NCBI RefSeq assembly: GCF_037658235.1
Contig: NZ_JBBJLN010000020.1
Coordinates: forward strand, 1-9,272
Length of the DNA stretch: 9,272 nt
Source: Yunchengibacter salinarum
GTDB lineage: Bacteria > Pseudomonadota > Alphaproteobacteria > Sphingomonadales > Kordiimonadaceae
Direction: 5' to 3'
A program made the translations under genes and the position numbers. The notes beneath the pieces are model-generated. The model saw only the letters and a program-made list of their open reading frames with translations. It was not told where the DNA came from and searched no databases. This document shows positions 1 through 5,735 of this stretch, one piece after another (the first letter of the stretch is position 1; every line of letters starts with the position of its first letter).

Positions 1-2
1 AG

Positions 3-83
3 TGGAAGCGATCCGTGCGAGAATGGCACGCTGTCAAAAGCCAGCTCGCGATCATGTTCGAAGACCGCTTCCCAATGACGTAA
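3..83 (+). pseudogene. IS256-family transposase, C-terminal end (cut by window edge)
   Basis: The third reading frame from the first base gives 26 residues and then a TAA stop at 81-83. The end reads W-K-R-S-V-R-E-W-H-A-V-K-S-Q-L-A-I-M-F-E and then DRF. This matches the usual tail of IS256/mutator-type DDE transposases, where a W-x-x-A/S-x-x-x-W..Q-L/F-A-I-x-F/Y-E-D-R-F pattern closes the protein. The 5' part lies outside the window, so it cannot be said whether the element is intact. A terminal inverted-repeat-like sequence follows 15 bases after the stop, as expected for the right end of such an element. The overlapping frame that stays open to 205 is not coding: it runs through the IS end and the palindrome. 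Confidence 0.7.
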
Positions 84-98
84 CAAATGGCGCCAGAG

Positions 99-120
99 CA
101 CAAAATTACGCACAGTCCCC
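99..120 (+). repeat. Putative right terminal inverted repeat of the IS256-family element
   Basis: The reverse complement of this stretch begins GGGGACTGTGCGTAATTTTG, which resembles the GGG-ACTGTG starts of IS256-family inverted repeats. It lies just after the transposase stop at 83, where the right end should be. The partner left repeat and the 8-9 bp target duplication are outside the window, so the exact boundary (about 120) is inferred. Confidence 0.55.
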
Positions 121-131
121 ACATTCATCCC

Positions 132-161
132 TTGACGGGCAGACGCCCGACAGGATTTATA
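132..161 (+). promoter_or_regulatory. Possible promoter of the restriction-modification operon, with a dyad in the spacer
   Basis: A TTGACG box at 132-137 (5 of 6 matches to the -35 consensus) is followed after 18 bases by TTTATA at 156-161, a weak -10. The spacer contains a 5-bp inverted repeat, cgggc (136-140) and gcccg (145-149), separated by agac, which could be an operator. A transcript starting near 168 would begin inside the palindrome at 162-193. The IS256 end is only about 12 bases upstream, so transcription could instead read out of the IS. The weak -10 keeps confidence low. Confidence 0.3.
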
Positions 162-193
162 GCGCATGTCCGGGGCCAGCCCCGGACATGCGC
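162..193. repeat. Perfect 15-bp inverted repeat (GC-rich hairpin)
   Basis: Bases 162-176 (gcgcatgtccggggc) are exactly complementary to 179-193 (gccccggacatgcgc), with only two bases between them. As RNA it would form a very stable hairpin with a small loop. No T-run follows, so it is not a standard intrinsic terminator. It lies in the leader of the methyltransferase gene, 147 bases before its start codon. It could be an attenuator, a protein-binding operator, a dispersed palindromic repeat unit, or an insulator against read-through from the IS256 element. The rest of the leader (194-339) shows no gene and no clear site other than the ribosome binding site. Confidence 0.75.
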
Positions 194-339
194 ATGGCGG
201 CATAACACCAGTATGCAGTTCCACCTTAACAACGCCGCCAAGCTGTCCAACAAATGGGGTCCACCTCTCTGCTATTGTTCTCGGCGACTCGTCGTGTCAT
301 TACTGGCACAGTGCCGAAAAGTCAGATTGGGAGGCGAGC

Positions 340-1506
340 ATGGCTTCAGGCTTATCACCCACGGTGATCGACTTATTTTGCGGCGCAGGCGGACTCAGCG
401 AAGGCCTGCGTCAGGCCGGGATCAATCCAATGGCAGGTGTCGACTTCGATAAGCACGCCGTTGCTACCTACCGGCACAACCATTCAGGTGTTCCTGTCGT
501 TGAAGGCGACGTGGCTGAGGTGACCGGTGAGCATCTTATGGAACTGGCAGGCACCCGGGAAATCGACCTTATCGCTGGCGGACCGAGCTGCCAAGGCTTC
601 TCTACGCACGGGAAGCGGATGCAGGACGACCCCAGAAATTTCCTGTTCAAGCATTTCGTCCGGCTTGTCGACGAAATCCAGCCGAAGATATTCCTGATGG
701 AGAACGTCCGAGGGATGCTCACTTATGAGAAGGGGGCATTCCGTCGGCAGATCGAGGCGGCTTTTGACGAGATTGGATACCGCACCGATTTCGCCCAGGT
801 CCTCGCCGCTGATTACGGCGTGCCCCAACTGAGGCACCGGATCCTCTTTATCGGCACGCGCGTTGACGACATCCAGCTGTCATTCCCCGAACGCACGCAT
901 GGTCCTGACGACGAGCCGGAACTCAAGCCCTACGTCACTGTTGAGGAGGCGATCGGAGATCTCCCGCTGATGGAGGAATACTACAAGCAGCACGAGCGCC
1001 CATACGCCTGCGGCCCCCAAAACCCCTACCAAGTCTACTGCAGGACCGGCGCTCCGAAGGATGTCACCCTTCATATTGGCCGACCACTGTCTGCGCAGGC
1101 TCAGTCCTTGGCTGATCACATCGGCCAGGGCGAAGGACTTCGAGCTGTTCCCGTGGAGGCTCTCCCGGCGCGGTTCCAGAAGATGCGGACGATCTCGAAC
1201 GGCGCTCTCCGCCGGGACTGCACGACGCTCTATCATCGTCTCCATCCAGCGAAACCGTCATACACGATCACATGCAACTACAAGAACGTGGCGTCGGGGC
1301 CCTTCCTCCATCCGTGGGAAGACCGCGCGATCTCTCATCGCGAGGCCGCCAGGTTCATGAGCTTCCCCGACCACTATCAGTTCGTCGGCGCCAGCTTTCC
1401 GCGACAGATCGGAAACGCCGTGCCTCCGCTCCTCGGTAGGGCCATCGGTGAAGAGATCGTGAAGATGCTGTCCCAGGCGGGCAAGAAACGTAGCCGTGCC
1501 GCCTGA
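340..1506 (+). CDS. DNA (cytosine-5) methyltransferase of the R-M operon
   Basis: This 388-residue protein transfers a methyl group from S-adenosylmethionine to carbon 5 of cytosine, and here it should protect host DNA from the nuclease encoded downstream. The C5-methyltransferase motifs appear in order: motif I D-L-F-C-G-A-G-G-L-S (11-20), motif IV G-G-P-S-C-Q-G-F-S with catalytic Cys84, motif VI E-N-V-R-G (121-125), motif VIII Q-L-R-H-R (163-167), motif IX R-E-A-A-R-F-M-S-F-P (from 334) and motif X Q-I-G-N-A-V-P-P (356-363). The region between about 200 and 330 should contain the target-recognition domain; its specificity cannot be read. Motif IV has P-S-C-Q where P-P-C-Q is usual. ATG at 340 is chosen because GGGAGG (328-333) lies six bases upstream and the methyltransferase fold begins at once. 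The frame stays open back to 166 but the extra residues cross the palindrome and look non-coding. The stop overlaps the next start as TGATG. Confidence 0.95.
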   Translation: MASGLSPTVIDLFCGAGGLSEGLRQAGINPMAGVDFDKHAVATYRHNHSGVPVVEGDVAEVTGEHLMELAGTREIDLIAGGPSCQGFSTHGKRMQDDPRNFLFKHFVRLVDEIQPKIFLMENVRGMLTYEKGAFRRQIEAAFDEIGYRTDFAQVLAADYGVPQLRHRILFIGTRVDDIQLSFPERTHGPDDEPELKPYVTVEEAIGDLPLMEEYYKQHERPYACGPQNPYQVYCRTGAPKDVTLHIGRPLSAQAQSLADHIGQGEGLRAVPVEALPARFQKMRTISNGALRRDCTTLYHRLHPAKPSYTITCNYKNVASGPFLHPWEDRAISHREAARFMSFPDHYQFVGASFPRQIGNAVPPLLGRAIGEEIVKMLSQAGKKRSRAA

Positions 1507-3047
1507 TGCCCAAGAAGATCCGAGCTGAAAGGGTCGCATTGGCCCTCAACAACATGGCGAACTGGCGTCGCAAGGCTAAGAGCCAGGGAGCCACGCACCT
1601 CTTTCCCATGCTCGCGCTGATCGAGCGCGGCGCCGGTGATCCGCCTAGTAAAGCTACGATCATGAACGAGACGCCGCACGAGTTCGACTTCTGGGACAAG
1701 TATTTCTGCCTGGACGACGGCAACGATGCGAAGCCTTATTTCAATCCAGTGACCCTGCGCCGGGCGGAAGCTGGCTTCCCTCACAGCAACTCGGCCACGA
1801 TCCGGAAGAACACCTTCGCGGGCAAGTGGAACGCGGCCTCGCGCCGGACCACCGACGATGGGGAGGAATGGGAACTTGCCGACAACTACGCAGACATCTT
1901 CCGCGACAAGGTCTTGACCAAGGGCGCCGATGTCGCTTGCGCTCCTACGCTCGACATCGCCATACTATTCCTCCGGGATAGCGAGTTCCCGGACAATGCG
2001 GACGCGAGGGCCCTCGAGACGGCGTTTCGCGGCGCATTCCCGCAGAGGGACGAGGATTACGACAAGCTCTTCGTCTTTCATCCCGAGGATCCGGACAAGA
2101 TCTTTGATGACGCAGCAGAGCCCCAAGATTACCAGGCTGCCATCCTGAACGTGCTTGTCGACGACGTGAAGTCATCGGCTGCGATTCCGAGGTCTGAGAC
2201 TGAACCCTTCGTCATGGATCTCGACGACCCGATCCTCGTCCAAGTTCAGAAACTGCTCGGGCTGGGAACGTCCGGGATCATTCTCACGGGCGTGCCCGGG
2301 ACAGGAAAGTCCTACTACGCGAAACGGATCGGGAAGCACTTGGTGAATGATCCGGAGCAGGACATCTTCAGGGTGCAGTTCCATCCGTCCTATGGCTACG
2401 AGGACTTCGTCGAAGGATATCGGCCTGACGAGACATCCCAGTCGGGTTTCAAGGTTGTCGAAAAGACGTTTCTCCTCGCATGTGAGCGTGCGAGGCGACT
2501 TGAGGAACAAAAGGACTTCGTCGTCCTGATAGTGGATGAGATCAACCGCGGCGATCCCGCCAGGATCTTCGGTGAGCTGCTGACCTATATCGAGCGAGCA
2601 TACCGAGAAGAGAAGTTCACGCTGCCGTTCTCAGGGAAGCCTTTTTCGGTTCCGGTCAATCTGGTGATGATCGGCACGATGAACCCCTATGATCGCAGCG
2701 TGGCTCAGGTCGACGCGGCTTTCGTACGCCGGTTCGACCACATCGAGGTGTCCCCGTCCCGAGAGGTCGCAGAGAGCCTCTTGGAGAATGGTGGCGGCTT
2801 CACTCAAGACCAGATCTCCGACATCGGGGCCTGGTTCGATGCGGTGCAGAGGCTCGTTCCATTCGGTATCGGCCATTCCTTCTTCGCTGAGATCAAGAAC
2901 GTCGATCACCTGAAGCTCGTCTGGCAATACCGGATGCGACCCACGGCGGTTCATGCTGTGGAGTTGAACGATGGTGCCATGGGGAACCTGACCGCGAGCT
3001 TCGAGGCGCTGGTTCGCCGTCTCGAAGGCGTGGCGGACGATGCCTGA
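1506..3047 (+). CDS. McrB-like AAA+ NTPase (motor subunit of the restriction complex)
   Basis: This 513-residue protein is the likely nucleotide-driven DNA-translocating subunit that works with the McrC-like nuclease. The AAA+ domain occupies roughly 235-480. It has Walker A G-V-P-G-T-G-K-S (262-269), the McrB-typical Q-F-H-P-S-Y-G-Y-E-D-F-V-E-G (291-304), Walker B V-V-L-I-V-D-E-I-N-R-G-D (339-350), a sensor/signature stretch G-T-M-N-P-Y-D-R-S-V (390-399) and the arginine pair in V-R-R-F (407-410). E. coli McrB is a GTPase with an N-T-A-D motif at the signature position; here it is N-P-Y-D. Residues 1-235 match no family I recognise and may be the DNA-recognition domain; W-R-R-K near residue 20 and a F-D-F-W-D-K-Y-F segment near 60 stand out. 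The start is set by TGATG coupling to the methyltransferase stop; no strong Shine-Dalgarno is visible. It overlaps the next gene by eight bases. Confidence 0.92.
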   Translation: MPKKIRAERVALALNNMANWRRKAKSQGATHLFPMLALIERGAGDPPSKATIMNETPHEFDFWDKYFCLDDGNDAKPYFNPVTLRRAEAGFPHSNSATIRKNTFAGKWNAASRRTTDDGEEWELADNYADIFRDKVLTKGADVACAPTLDIAILFLRDSEFPDNADARALETAFRGAFPQRDEDYDKLFVFHPEDPDKIFDDAAEPQDYQAAILNVLVDDVKSSAAIPRSETEPFVMDLDDPILVQVQKLLGLGTSGIILTGVPGTGKSYYAKRIGKHLVNDPEQDIFRVQFHPSYGYEDFVEGYRPDETSQSGFKVVEKTFLLACERARRLEEQKDFVVLIVDEINRGDPARIFGELLTYIERAYREEKFTLPFSGKPFSVPVNLVMIGTMNPYDRSVAQVDAAFVRRFDHIEVSPSREVAESLLENGGGFTQDQISDIGAWFDAVQRLVPFGIGHSFFAEIKNVDHLKLVWQYRMRPTAVHAVELNDGAMGNLTASFEALVRRLEGVADDA

Positions 3048-4299
3048 GATCATCGAATGCCGGGAGTTCGAGGAGCTCTCGGTGAGAGTCAGCGCGCTCC
3101 TGCAGGACGGTGAGCTCAGACTCGACGAGAGGATAACGACGAAAGGTTACCTGACTGCCACCATGCGCGGCGGGCAAATCGCTTTGCGGGCGACACGCTT
3201 TGTCGGCACCATCCCCTTGACGCCGGAACTCGCGGTTCGGGTCGTGCCCCGGGCGACAATTGCGAACCTATCCTACATGCTGGTCCGGTCTGGGGTGATC
3301 CCGTCGGCGATATTAGGCTTCGCCCGCGGTTACATGCCTAGGTTTGTCGCCACGGACAACGCCGAGCGCATCTACGCAAGGTCGCTGATCGACGGCGTGA
3401 AGCTGATTGCCCGGCGAGGCTACATGAAGGAGTATCTACCCCCGAAGTACCAAGCGCCCTGGCGAGGGCGCCTCTTGGCTTCAGACACTGTGCGTAAGCA
3501 CGCTTCGAAGGGAATCCGTTATAGGCACGAGTTCGAGCAAAACGTTCTCACCCCTTCGACGGTCGAGAACATCGCGCTCAAGATGGCTCTGAAGCAGGTC
3601 ATCGACTGGCTTGCCGAGAACGACCGGCGCGACGCGATGCTTCCAGAAGCACGCGGCCTGTATCGTGACATGTGGCACATCTCTGATTGGGATGGGGCAA
3701 ATAGCGATCTCGTGCGTCATCTGTCACGGAAGATCCATACGCTCTCGCCGCGCCTGCCACATTACAGGGACCCACTCTGGTCAGCATATCTGGTCTTACA
3801 GAGTGTACTTCCAGAGCTCAGCTTCGACGGATTCGTACGTCTGGACTCGCTGATCATCGACGTATCGAAAGTCTTCGAGGCATTCCTGCGCAGAGAGCTC
3901 GCCGTTCGTCTCGCTCAGCATGGATACAGCGTGCAGGACGGCAACAATACGCCGCGCCCCTTCTTCCGGGACGGGGGCGTTTATTCTGTCCATCCTGACA
4001 TGATCATCCGTCGTGGCGACGAGATTGTCGCTGTCCTCGACGCAAAATATAAGCCGGAGCCGAAGGAGTCGGACCGGTATGAGGTCCTTTCTTTCATGGA
4101 CGCCATGCCCGTGAAGCTTGGAGGGTTTGTGTGTCCCGCTGACGGTGTCGATACGTCGCGCTTCCTTGGCACCACTGCGTCTGGAAAGAAGATGGTGCTG
4201 CTGCGGTATGATCTGGCGGCGGAGAACCCCGATTTAGAAGCCGATCGTTTCGCAACTAATGTACTTGGAATGATCAGAGACAAACACGACTACGTCTAG
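3040..4299 (+). CDS. McrC-like PD-(D/E)XK endonuclease subunit
   Basis: This 419-residue protein is the probable DNA-cleaving partner of the McrB-like motor. The N-terminal half (1-150) has the beta-rich layout of McrC-family proteins (I-x-L-R-A-T-R-F-V-G-T-I, then R-V-V-P-R), which in McrC contacts the AAA+ ring and stimulates NTP hydrolysis. The middle has a family-typical Y-R-H-E-F-E-Q-N-V-L-T-P and E-N-I-A-L-K stretch (161-184). The nuclease core is C-terminal: V-F-E-A-F-L at 278-283, then H-P-D (Asp320) and V-L-D-A-K-Y-K (Asp334, Lys336), giving PD-x13-DxK. All three acidic/basic catalytic positions are present, so it should be active. ATG at 3040 lies inside the end of the upstream gene, so translation is probably coupled. 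The TAG stop at 4297-4299 is almost at the edge of the IS630 sequence, and the C-terminus may have been altered slightly there. Confidence 0.92.
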   Translation: MPEIIECREFEELSVRVSALLQDGELRLDERITTKGYLTATMRGGQIALRATRFVGTIPLTPELAVRVVPRATIANLSYMLVRSGVIPSAILGFARGYMPRFVATDNAERIYARSLIDGVKLIARRGYMKEYLPPKYQAPWRGRLLASDTVRKHASKGIRYRHEFEQNVLTPSTVENIALKMALKQVIDWLAENDRRDAMLPEARGLYRDMWHISDWDGANSDLVRHLSRKIHTLSPRLPHYRDPLWSAYLVLQSVLPELSFDGFVRLDSLIIDVSKVFEAFLRRELAVRLAQHGYSVQDGNNTPRPFFRDGGVYSVHPDMIIRRGDEIVAVLDAKYKPEPKESDRYEVLSFMDAMPVKLGGFVCPADGVDTSRFLGTTASGKKMVLLRYDLAAENPDLEADRFATNVLGMIRDKHDYV

Positions 4300-4317
4300 T
4301 CATCTAGAACTGAAATG

Positions 4318-4353
4318 CGTATCATTTTCTGGGTGGGCAAAGGAGATGATACG
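4318..4353 (+). promoter_or_regulatory. RNA hairpin masking the ribosome binding site of the IS630 transposase
   Basis: Bases 4318-4330 (cgtatcattttct) pair with 4341-4353 (aggagatgatacg) along 13 consecutive positions: 11 Watson-Crick and two G-U pairs, with a 10-base loop. The 3' arm contains the whole Shine-Dalgarno aggag (4341-4345) and runs up to the base before the ATG at 4354. A transcript entering from the upstream R-M operon would carry both arms and fold, hiding the site. A transcript starting inside the loop would not. This is the arrangement known from other insertion sequences (for example IS10 and IS50) for blocking transposase expression by read-through. Confidence 0.6.
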
Positions 4354-4830
4354 ATGGCAGGGCGAATGGCGGACGAGGTGGTCTTGAGCGATGAGGAACG
4401 AGCCTTTCTTGAGGCACAGGCTCGGCGTCACAAGGCAGCACGGTCGCTGTCGGATCGGTGCCGTATGGTCCTGCTCTGCGCGGAAGGCTTGCAAAGCAAG
4501 GAAGTCGGTGCCCGGCTCGGGGTTCATGAGCACACAGTGGGCAAGTGGCGCAGGCGGTTCGTGAAGGACCGGATTGAAGGGCTGACCGACGAATACCGCC
4601 CCGGGCGTCCGCGCACCGTATCTGACGCACAAGTGGCTGAGGTGATCGAGCGGACGCTCAACAACACGCCGAAAGACGCTACTCATTGGTCGATCCGTTC
4701 CATGGCGGCAGAGACAGGCCTTTCACACACGACCATCCGCCGGATTTGGACTGCGTTCGGATTGCAGCCGCATCGGAGCGAGACGTTCAAGCTCTCAACC
4801 GATCCGCTGTTTGTCGACAAGGTGCAAGAT
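4354..4830 (+). pseudogene. IS630-family transposase, N-terminal part (truncated)
   Basis: About 159 residues remain of a protein usually near 350. They contain the two helix-turn-helix units typical of IS630/Tc1-type transposases: S-K-E-V-G-A-R-L-G-V-H-E-H-T-V-G-K-W (near 49-66), and S-I-R-S-M-A-A-E-T-G-L-S-H-T-T-I-R-R-I-W (near 113-132). Then comes the conserved L-Q-P-H-R-S-E-T-F-K-L-S-T-D-P-L-F. Similarity stops at V-D-K-V-Q-D (about 4830); the whole DDE catalytic domain is missing, so it cannot transpose. ATG at 4354 is chosen over the in-frame ATG at 4315 because aggag at 4341-4345 is correctly spaced. The left IS end should lie between 4299 and 4318; the TA at 4297-4298 or at 4305-4306 could be the target dinucleotide. 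The frame continues past the break to 4935. Confidence 0.85.
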
Positions 4831-4935
4831 GGTCAATGGGGTTGGTTGGAGGGTATTGGAGGGATTAGTATTTCAAATATATTTGCTAATGAATTTGATA
4901 AGGAATTTAAAAAAAGGTTTTCAAAATGTTTATGA
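4831..4935 (+). pseudogene. 3' remnant of an unidentified AT-rich gene, fused in frame to the IS630 fragment
   Basis: After the IS630 break, the same frame runs on for 34 codons to TGA at 4933-4935, encoding G-Q-W-G-W-L-E-G-I-G-G-I-S-I-S-N-I-F and a lysine-rich tail ending K-C-L. Composition changes from GC-rich to AT-rich within about 35 bases, so this is not IS sequence. The frame ends by overlapping the next gene's start region, as adjacent genes in one operon often do. It is therefore probably the C-terminal end of the gene that once preceded the 260-aa protein. Given the C39-type exporter downstream, that gene could have been the exported peptide or toxin. This is inference: the leader is gone and I recognise no family. 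Confidence 0.4.
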
Positions 4936-5708
4936 AAATATTAAATAAAATTAATAAATTACTATTGGTATTCTTTCTAATGCAAAATTATTTTACAATT
5001 GACCGTTCATTTGCTGAGGAAATATATGAGCCAGATAAATGTCTTCGTTCTATTGGAGAGAAAATTTTTTCTATTAACAAAGACATTTTTGATAATATTT
5101 ATTGTCCTCGCATAGAAGGAGAAAAACGTCAACTTATAGAAAGAATGAAGTATATTAGAAAAAAATTGAAAGAAAAAAAATCTTTAAATAATATGGATTT
5201 TTGTAAAAAAATGTGGATGCAAAAAATTTATAAATCAATGAGGAAGTCTAATATAGACAATAAATTTTCTAACTATAAAAAATACATATATAGTTTTTTT
5301 AACACTCCATATGAAAATGCTTTTAAAACCACAGACGCGGAGAAGTATATTATTTCTTCGTCCGCGCTGGAGGTGTCTCTTACGGACTTCGGAATGAAAA
5401 CAAAGGAAATTTATTCAAAACAGGATTATTCTTCTTGTAATCATATAATCTTTCCAATAATTTTAATGAGGGATTATAATGTCGCTCTAGTGAAAAAAGA
5501 AAAAATATCAAATTTATTTAAGAAAGGAAAAATAACACCAAATATCTATATTCCACTTTGGTTTATTGTTCAACATGCCGACTACTATCCGAATTTTCAA
5601 AAGAAATGGCTCCGAATTTTCAAAAAATATGGAAAAGATATCAACTTCCCGCAAGGGCGTATCGAAAGTCTAGAAAAAAGAATTTCGTTTAACGAGGAAA
5701 ATAATTGA
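4926..5708 (+). CDS. Exported AT-rich hypothetical protein with a DUF6624-like QHAD motif
   Basis: This 260-residue, lysine-rich protein has a signal peptide: K-I-L-N-K-I-N-K, then the hydrophobic core L-L-L-V-F-F-L, and a likely cleavage at S-F-A/E-E near residue 30. It is probably periplasmic. Four cysteines (39, 60, 93, 171) lie in the mature part and could form two disulfides. Residues 210-225 read P-L-W-F-I-V-Q-H-A-D-Y-Y-P-N-F-Q, closely resembling the V-Q-H-A-D-x-D-x-x-F-Q signature I associate with DUF6624 proteins, whose function is unknown. The usual family C-terminus is not evident. ATG 4926 follows AAGG (4914-4917) by eight bases; ATG 4932 is a second option that would overlap the upstream stop as ATGA. 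Codon use is far more AT-rich than both neighbours, indicating separate origin. Its place next to a bacteriocin-type exporter makes an immunity or accessory role possible but unproven. Confidence 0.75.
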   Translation: MFMKILNKINKLLLVFFLMQNYFTIDRSFAEEIYEPDKCLRSIGEKIFSINKDIFDNIYCPRIEGEKRQLIERMKYIRKKLKEKKSLNNMDFCKKMWMQKIYKSMRKSNIDNKFSNYKKYIYSFFNTPYENAFKTTDAEKYIISSSALEVSLTDFGMKTKEIYSKQDYSSCNHIIFPIILMRDYNVALVKKEKISNLFKKGKITPNIYIPLWFIVQHADYYPNFQKKWLRIFKKYGKDINFPQGRIESLEKRISFNEENN

Positions 5709-5735
5709 AAATATATTCAATAATATGTTTTGGTT

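Noticed and set aside
195..240. 7-bp inverted repeat tggcggc / gccgcca in the methyltransferase leader
   Set aside because: The arms are 32 bases apart and such GC-rich 7-mers arise easily by chance here.
166..339. N-terminal extension of the methyltransferase by 58 residues
   Set aside because: It would start inside the palindrome arm, has no Shine-Dalgarno and adds low-quality sequence before motif I. ATG 340 has GGGAGG at the right distance.
340..4299. Classical type IV (modification-dependent) McrBC system
   Set aside because: A co-operonic C5-methyltransferase would create targets for such an enzyme; a cognate R-M system fits the coupling better. It stays possible until the specificity is known.
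4300..4686. Minus-strand open frame over the IS630 fragment
   Set aside because: It is the complement of the transposase helix-turn-helix region, with no independent support.
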